Source of the DNA: CAYSYM01 sp964435115
GTDB lineage: Bacteria > Chloroflexota > UBA6077 > CF-72
DNA length: 18,246 nt
Reading direction: 5' to 3'
NCBI GenBank assembly: GCA_964435115.1
Contig: CAYSYM010000068.1
Span: forward strand, 1-18,246
Shown here in pieces: positions 14,635-18,246 of this stretch; position 1 is the stretch's first letter, and every line of letters starts with the position of its first letter. The notes under the pieces are model-generated. The model was not told the DNA's origin. It did not search any database and saw only the letters and a list, made by a program, of their open reading frames with translations. The position numbers were made by a program, and so were the translations under genes.

Positions 14635-15630
14635 ATGTCTGACGAACGCCCATCGGTTCTCGTGACCCGCCGCATTCCCGAGGAGTCGCTGCAGCCGCTG
14701 CGCGACGCCGGCGTCGACATCCGGCAGTGGGAGTCTGATGACCCGATGCCCCGTGAGGTGCTGCTGGCCGAAGCGGCCCCAGTGCGGGGGCTCCTGCCCA
14801 TGGTCAGCGACCGTGTCGACGCCGAGCTGCTCGACGCCGCCCCCCTGCTCAAGGTGGTCGGCAACTACGCTGTCGGGTACGACAACATCGACCTCTCCGC
14901 CTGCACGCAGCGCGGCGTGGTGGCGTGCAACACGCCCGGCGTGCTCACCGAGACGACGGCTGACCTGGCGTGGGCCCTCATCATGGCCGCCGGCCGCAGG
15001 ATCGTCGAGGCGGCCGAGTACGTCAAGCAGGGCAGGTGGAAGACATGGGAGCCGCTCTTGCTGCTTGGCCGGGACATCCACCACGCCACGCTCGGCATCG
15101 TCGGCATGGGGCGCATCGGCTGGGAGGTCGCCCGGCGTGGCTTCGGCTTCGATATGCGCGTGCTCTACTACGATGTCAACCGGCGCCCGGACCTCGAAGC
15201 CCAGGCGCCGATCGAGTACGTCGACTTCGCCACCCTGCTCCGCGAGGGCGACTTCGTCAGCGTCCACGTCGACCTGAACCCCTCGACGCGCCACCTCTTT
15301 TCGACGCAGCAGTTCAAGCTGATGAAGCGGACGGCCTACCTGGTCAACGCCGCCCGCGGCCCGATCGTCGACCCACGCGCGCTCTACGAGGCCTGCCGGA
15401 GCGGCGAGATCGCGGGCGCCGGCCTGGACGTGACCGAGCCCGAGCCCATTCCCCCGGACGACCCGTTGCTCACGCTCCCGAACGTCCTCGTCCTGCCGCA
15501 CATCGGCAGCGCCAGCCACGATACACGCCGCAAGATGGGCACGCTCGCCGCCGAGAACATCGCCGCGGTCCTGGCAGGCCGGCGCCCCCCAACACCGCTC
15601 AACCCTGAGGTCCTAGAGGAGCGGGCCTGA
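14635..15630 (+). CDS. D-2-hydroxyacid dehydrogenase, glyoxylate/hydroxypyruvate reductase type
   Basis: A 331-residue cytoplasmic oxidoreductase of the D-isomer 2-hydroxyacid dehydrogenase family. The catalytic triad is R241 in NAARGPIVD, E270 in LDVTEPEP and H289 in LPHIGSAS. The nucleotide fold has GxGxxG (G157, G159, G162 in GIVGMGRIG). D180 at the end of the second strand (YYDVNRR) favours NAD over NADP, which I infer. NYAVGYDNID (77-86), NTPGVLTETTADLAWALIMA (99-118) and the length resemble GyaR/GhrB enzymes that reduce glyoxylate or hydroxypyruvate to glycolate or glycerate. Other 2-keto acids are possible. AGAGGAG (14619-14625) lies 9 nt before ATG 14635. It stands as a single-gene unit. 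Confidence 0.88.
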   Translation: MSDERPSVLVTRRIPEESLQPLRDAGVDIRQWESDDPMPREVLLAEAAPVRGLLPMVSDRVDAELLDAAPLLKVVGNYAVGYDNIDLSACTQRGVVACNTPGVLTETTADLAWALIMAAGRRIVEAAEYVKQGRWKTWEPLLLLGRDIHHATLGIVGMGRIGWEVARRGFGFDMRVLYYDVNRRPDLEAQAPIEYVDFATLLREGDFVSVHVDLNPSTRHLFSTQQFKLMKRTAYLVNAARGPIVDPRALYEACRSGEIAGAGLDVTEPEPIPPDDPLLTLPNVLVLPHIGSASHDTRRKMGTLAAENIAAVLAGRRPPTPLNPEVLEERA

Positions 15631-15693
15631 CGACGTACCCGCTCGCTGCCGCGGCCGGCATCTGGCGAAGGGTGGGACCGGCCGCCAGCTCCT

Positions 15694-15711
15694 CGCGGGC
15701 CCGGGCCCGCG
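15694..15711 (+). terminator. 18-bp perfect palindrome downstream of the dehydrogenase gene
   Basis: CGCGGGCCCGGGCCCGCG reads the same on both strands and can fold as a 7-bp GC stem with a CCGG loop, 63 nt after the dehydrogenase stop. No U-tract follows. It is a candidate terminator or simply a GC-rich palindrome; no gene is supported in the rest of 15631-15776. Confidence 0.35.
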
Positions 15712-15776
15712 TGGCATGGTCTGTGGGCTACTCGGCGTTGGCCCACCTGGCGCGGCGCAGGCACGCCTGGAAACAC

Positions 15777-15827
15777 AACACGGCGGCCCGAGCGATGGAT
15801 GGGGGAGGGGCTGGGGGCCGCCGTGTT
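15777..15827 (-). terminator. Terminator-like hairpin downstream of rnpB
   Basis: AACACGGCGGCCC (15777-15789) and GGGCCGCCGTGTT (15815-15827) form a perfect 13-bp stem with a 25-nt loop. Read on the minus strand, the stem is followed by GTGTTTCC, giving a modest U-rich tail (TTGTGTTT), so it fits termination of the rnpB transcript, about 100 nt after its mature end. The plus-strand loop is very G-rich (GGGGGAGGGGCTGGGGG, 15801-15817). Confidence 0.5.
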
Positions 15828-15924
15828 GAAGAGGGAGGGGGCAGCACGTAGTCCAGCCAGCGGGCATCACGCACGCGTCACACTGGGGGTCCAGCCCATC
15901 ACAACCGTGTAACGGAAACGCCCG

Positions 15925-16248
15925 CGGAGCGCGCCTGGAGGCGAGTAAGCCAGATTCTGTTCGTGACGGCCATCTATCTGTCCGACCGGAGTCGGACCCC
16001 CGTGTGACCGGGGTGCCCTCTACCCTGGCCTCGGCGAGCAGCGTCGTCGGCCATGCTTGAGGTTGCAGCGGGGAGGATTGCCCGTTTCAGCCACCGCGCT
16101 CCGACTGGTCGGAGCCGTGGGCCGTTTCTGTTGCTCTGACTGCCGGTTACCCGGCCCCGGCTTGCGCCGGGCACCCTGCTCTGCGCTGTCTGGACTTTCC
16201 TCTCCGGGCTCGTACCGGAGCGGCCGTCCTTCCTCCAGGCGCGCTCTC
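15925..16248 (-). ncRNA. rnpB: RNase P RNA
   Basis: This is the catalytic RNA of ribonuclease P, which makes the 5' ends of tRNAs. Conserved blocks read on the minus strand are GAGGAAAGTCCAGAC around 16187-16202, AGAGCAACAGAAACGG (16137-16122), and near the 3' end AGATGGCCGTCACGAACAG with ACAGAA (15960-15955) and CTGGCTTACTCG. Helix P1 is visible as a perfect 15-bp pairing: GAGCGCGCCTGGAGG (16246-16232) with CCTCCAGGCGCGCTC (15941-15927), which sets the approximate ends. About 324 nt is compact for bacterial RNase P RNA. Relatives of Thermomicrobium have been assigned to an unusual structural class (type C); whether this one belongs there needs a folded alignment. TAGAAT (16293-16288, minus) is a possible -10, about 40 nt upstream. 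Confidence 0.95.
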
Positions 16249-16461
16249 CGAGCCATGCATCTCGCTGGCCCGGTACGGCGCACTCCAATTCTACCAGGTG
16301 GCGCTCAGCCGTCCCCATGCCCCGGGGCTTCAGGGCTTCAGGTGGGGAGGACCGGGGCACCCTGGAGGCTGACGGACAAGGGGAATCAGCGGCTCCCGCC
16401 CGGGAACCGGCCCGGCCCGGCTCGGCCCACTGGGCGAACGGGCACGCTTTCTGCACGCATA

Positions 16462-16473
16462 CCTGCCGGCAGG
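16462..16473. promoter_or_regulatory. CCTGCCGGCAGG palindrome before the 16482 gene
   Basis: A perfect 12-bp palindrome ends 8 nt before ATG 16482 and overlaps its AGGA ribosome binding sequence (16471-16474). It could be an operator or a small hairpin hiding the ribosome site. It is GC-rich and short, so chance is possible. Confidence 0.3.
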
Positions 16474-16481
16474 ATAGGTGT

Positions 16482-16955
16482 ATGCGAAGCGTGATGCTCG
16501 TGAGGAGAGTTGCCTACCGGGTGGCGCTGCGTCTCCGGCGGCAGTGGCGGACAACCCTCGGGATGGTGGGCGCCCTGGCGGCCATCGTCGCCTTCAATGC
16601 CAGCACCGCGCCACTCCTGGCACCTCTCGCAGACGCTGCCGGCGTCCCCGATGCCGTGGCCGGTGACTGTGCCGACCGGACCATGGCCGCCGTCCTCGGG
16701 CGCACACGGACGCTGGCCCAGGCGGCGTACCGGTGCCTGAGCCCGAGCCTCGCCCAGACCGTTTCGGAGGACCAGTTCGTGGGCCAGCTCACCGAGCAGG
16801 CCGGTGCCCCGCCCGACACCAGAGTGGCCCGTGTAGCCAATTTCCGCGCGCCCAGCGGCGAGCAGATCGTCTACTTTGCTCTCACCACCCGCACCCAGGC
16901 CGTAGCTTACGTCGTCTACCTCGACCCTACCGGCAGGGTCGCCAGGATCGAGTAG
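16482..16955 (+). CDS. Small membrane-anchored hypothetical protein
   Basis: I do not recognise this 157-residue protein. The N-terminus is strongly basic (RRVAYRVALRLRRQWR, 8-23), followed by one hydrophobic segment (about 26-48, LGMVGALAAIVAFNA and on), so it is a signal anchor or signal peptide. The rest is a small globular domain of about 100 residues that starts with helices and two cysteines (C63 and C85, a possible disulfide outside the membrane) and ends with strand-like stretches (EQIVYFALTTRT, AVAYVVYLDPTGRVARIE). The layout resembles small secreted NTF2- or DUF-type domains, but I cannot name one. AGGA lies 7 nt before ATG 16482. The frame stays open upstream toward 16317 over rnpB-proximal sequence without a good start. 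A hairpin follows the stop. Confidence 0.7.
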   Translation: MRSVMLVRRVAYRVALRLRRQWRTTLGMVGALAAIVAFNASTAPLLAPLADAAGVPDAVAGDCADRTMAAVLGRTRTLAQAAYRCLSPSLAQTVSEDQFVGQLTEQAGAPPDTRVARVANFRAPSGEQIVYFALTTRTQAVAYVVYLDPTGRVARIE

Positions 16956-16974
16956 CGGCCCGCTGGCGGGGCCG
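16956..16974 (+). terminator. Hairpin directly after the 16482 gene
   Basis: CGGCCC (16956-16961) and GGGCCG (16969-16974) form a 6-bp stem with a 7-nt loop, starting on the base after TAG. A second hairpin (CGACCCT / AGGGTCG, 16922-16941) lies just before it within the end of the gene. No U-tract follows. The rest of the gap to 17187 has no gene I can support. Confidence 0.4.
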
Positions 16975-17187
16975 AACCGGTCCGCCACGGCGGGCCACTC
17001 TCTTCTTTCCGGCGTGACCGGCGCGGGCGCGACTGCCGACCCGGTCCGTCTCCCCCGTGAGGCGGCAGCGCTTCGCGCTTCCCTGCTGAGCCGGGCCCGC
17101 CGAACCAGGACCTCGGTGGGCCCCCGCCGCGCACGTTGCGCCGCGCGGGCGGGCTGGCCATGTACCGTAGAAGTGTCGAGCCACGCC

Positions 17188-17652
17188 ATGCAGCCGCAGG
17201 AGCCGGCGCGGAGCATCGCGGTCAGGACCCAGGTCCGCTGGTCCGACTGCGACCCCGCAGGCATCGCCTACTACCCCCGCTTCTTCGAGTGGATGGATCT
17301 CGCCACGCACGCTCTAGCGCGCGAGCTGGGCATCCGCCCGGAGGAGATGCTGCCCCCCAAGCTGGCCGGCTTGCCCGTGGGCCGAGCGCACGCGGAGTTC
17401 CTGCGGCCAGCGCGCTACGCCGACGCGCTCGAGGTGCGCGCCTGGGTCACGGGCATCTCACGCCGGAGCTTCAGCCTGCGGCACGAGATCGTCCGCCTGG
17501 GCGACCCGGAGACGCTCCTGGCGCGCGGCCGCGAAGACCGGATCTACGCGGGGCGGGACGAGGCCGGCGCACTCCGCGCGCGCCCCATCCCGGAGGAGAT
17601 GCGGGTGGTCCTCGCCCGCTACGCCGACGGCTCGGCGCCCGGGCCCCACTGA
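17188..17652 (+). CDS. Hotdog-fold acyl-CoA thioesterase (4-hydroxybenzoyl-CoA thioesterase/YbgC family)
   Basis: A 154-residue single hotdog-domain protein that would hydrolyse acyl- or aroyl-CoA thioesters in the cytoplasm. The catalytic stretch WSDCDPAGIAYYPRFFEWMD (18-37) closely follows the Pseudomonas 4-hydroxybenzoyl-CoA thioesterase motif, with D22 at the position of the catalytic Asp. The basic-aromatic helix after it and LPVGRAHAEFLRPARYAD (66-83) fit the fold. The real substrate is unknown; short-chain or aromatic acyl-CoA are both possible. ATG 17188 is preferred because homology-like sequence begins within ten residues. The longer in-frame start at 17014 adds an Arg/Ala-rich stretch that looks non-coding. 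The ribosome site is weak. It is convergent with the small protein gene at 17860. Confidence 0.88.
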   Translation: MQPQEPARSIAVRTQVRWSDCDPAGIAYYPRFFEWMDLATHALARELGIRPEEMLPPKLAGLPVGRAHAEFLRPARYADALEVRAWVTGISRRSFSLRHEIVRLGDPETLLARGREDRIYAGRDEAGALRARPIPEEMRVVLARYADGSAPGPH

Positions 17653-17668
17653 CCTCGCTCGGTCCCTC

Positions 17669-17860
17669 TCAGGCACAGGCCGGGCGCGGGCGGCGCTGGC
17701 GCAGGCTCTGCCACGCCACGAACGCCAGCCCAATCCCCACCGGCAGCAGGGTCGCGCACACGGTCGGCTCCTCGGTGTCTCCGCCACCACCCTTGCCGAC
17801 CTCCTTGGCGAGCATCCACACGCCGCCACCAAGACGCGCCACAGCCGCTGCCAGCGCCAT
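17669..17860 (-). CDS. Small single-pass membrane protein downstream of mrp
   Basis: A 63-residue protein with no recognised family. A perfect AGGAGG lies 11 nt before ATG 17860, which is the main reason to accept it. Residues 1-31 are Ala/Gly-rich and include KEVGKGGGGDTEE, followed by one membrane segment (about 33-52, TVCATLLPVGIGLAFVAWQS) and a basic tail (LRQRRPRPACA), giving an N-out/C-in orientation by the positive-inside rule. It begins 47 nt after the mrp stop on the same strand, so it is probably co-transcribed. An overlapping frame on the same strand (17458-17832) lacks a comparable start. Confidence 0.6.
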   Translation of the reverse strand: MALAAAVARLGGGVWMLAKEVGKGGGGDTEEPTVCATLLPVGIGLAFVAWQSLRQRRPRPACA

Positions 17861-17895
17861 CGCGGTTCCGTCCTCCTGAACGTTTGGCCGGTATG

Positions 17896-17911
17896 GTAGC
17901 CGGGCGGCTAC
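17896..17911 (-). other. Small hairpin over the mrp stop codon
   Basis: GTAGCC (plus 17896-17901) and GGCTAC (17906-17911) form a 6-bp stem with a 4-nt loop. The mrp TAG (17910-17908) lies within one arm. It may act on termination or on coupling to the next gene; with no U-tract it is not a clear terminator. Confidence 0.35.
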
Positions 17912-18246
17912 TTCTTCAGCGTCAGGCCAGCGACCGGAATGAAGTTGTCGCGCGTCTGGAAGGCGAGCACGCTCACCTGTCGGGCCACGGCGCCGGCCAC
18001 CGCCCGGAAGCCCTGCGCCGCCGGCGACTCGGGATCGACCATCACCACGGGCTCGCCCTCGTCGCCCCCGGTCCGCACGTTCATCTGCAGCGGTACCTGG
18101 CCCAGGAGTGGCACGTTGAACGCGCGCGCAATCCGCTCGCCGCCGCCCCGGCCGAACAGGTCGTGCTGGGTGTCGCAGCTCGGGCAGATGAAGTAGCTCA
18201 TGTTCTCGATCACGCCGATCACCGGCACTTCGAGCTGCTTGAACAT
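17908..18246 (-). CDS. mrp: Mrp/NBP35 family Fe-S cluster carrier ATPase, C-terminal part
   Basis: The last 112 residues of an Mrp (ApbC) P-loop ATPase, a cytoplasmic scaffold that carries Fe-S clusters to target proteins. The N-terminus, including the deviant Walker A motif, lies beyond the right edge. Seen here are the family block VPVIGVIENMSYFICPSC (7-24 of the fragment), with the CxxC pair (C21, C24) that binds the bridging cluster between two subunits, then FGRGGGERIARAFNVPLLGQ and PL...R..GDEGEPVV. The ATG at the edge is an internal Met, not the start. Mrp proteins are usually about 350-370 residues when an N-terminal DUF59 domain is present. A small membrane protein gene follows. Confidence 0.93.
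   Translation of the reverse strand: MFKQLEVPVIGVIENMSYFICPSCDTQHDLFGRGGGERIARAFNVPLLGQVPLQMNVRTGGDEGEPVVMVDPESPAAQGFRAVAGAVARQVSVLAFQTRDNFIPVAGLTLKK

Noticed and set aside
13579..15519. A 646-codon open frame on the minus strand
   Set aside because: It lies opposite the EamA transporter and the dehydrogenase genes, which have clear motifs. Its product is a low-complexity Arg/Gly/Asp/Glu mix, as expected from antisense frames in GC-rich DNA.
16020..16494. Open frames across rnpB on both strands
   Set aside because: Conserved RNase P RNA blocks and P1 pairing explain this sequence; the frames are accidental.
16386..17264. A 292-codon minus-strand frame
   Set aside because: It lies opposite the anchored hypothetical protein and the thioesterase start, is Arg/Gly/Pro-rich and has no start signal.
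1..18246. CRISPR arrays, insertion sequences, tRNAs or att sites
   Set aside because: I saw no regularly spaced repeats, transposase motifs, cloverleaf-like T-loop sequences or flanking direct repeats. A formal tRNA and repeat scan would be needed to exclude weak cases.

Overview
The window is very GC-rich chromosomal DNA with tightly packed, mostly ordinary genes. The protein set and an RNase P RNA gene fit a free-living bacterium. My best guess is Chloroflexota near Thermomicrobia/Sphaerobacter. This is inference from base composition, Arg/Ala/Pro-rich proteins, a Tat-like lipoprotein signal on a solute-binding protein and the malQ-treS pairing; I ran no database comparison.

Layout. At 1-783 (-) an unrecognised membrane-anchored protein runs off the left edge and holds a strong internal start site. 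A 345-bp gap follows. At 1129-2921 (+) a short A24-type prepilin peptidase overlaps an MFS transporter gene. At 2940-3624 (+) is a compact toxin-antitoxin module: a TTG-started VapB-like antitoxin and a PIN-domain VapC toxin, with two GTGTACAC palindromes around the likely -10 box. At 3731-7047 (-) is the two-gene operon malQ-treS (4-alpha-glucanotransferase then trehalose synthase), linking maltodextrin and maltose to trehalose. Diverging from it at 7192-10664 (+) is a peptide/nickel-type ABC importer (lipoprotein and two permeases) with a clear TTGACA promoter and no ATPase genes in the window.

At 10876-13496 (+) ligA (NAD-dependent DNA ligase) overlaps a DUF402 gene and ends at a perfect hairpin. 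An EamA/DMT transporter (13597-14532) and a D-2-hydroxyacid dehydrogenase of the glyoxylate reductase type (14635-15630) follow. The RNase P RNA gene rnpB lies on the minus strand at about 15925-16248, with a terminator-like hairpin downstream at 15777-15827. A small membrane-anchored hypothetical protein (16482-16955) and a hotdog-fold acyl-CoA thioesterase (17188-17652) are on the plus strand. On the minus strand a 63-residue membrane protein follows the C-terminal part of an Mrp/NBP35 Fe-S carrier ATPase that runs off the right edge.

The window is largely housekeeping and metabolic. I found no CRISPR array, insertion sequence, prophage, tRNA or obvious new defence system. The points most worth a second look are the vapBC operator and promoter, the double-start gene at the left edge, the ATPase-less importer with its internal codon-use shift, and the small proteins at 16482 and 17860.
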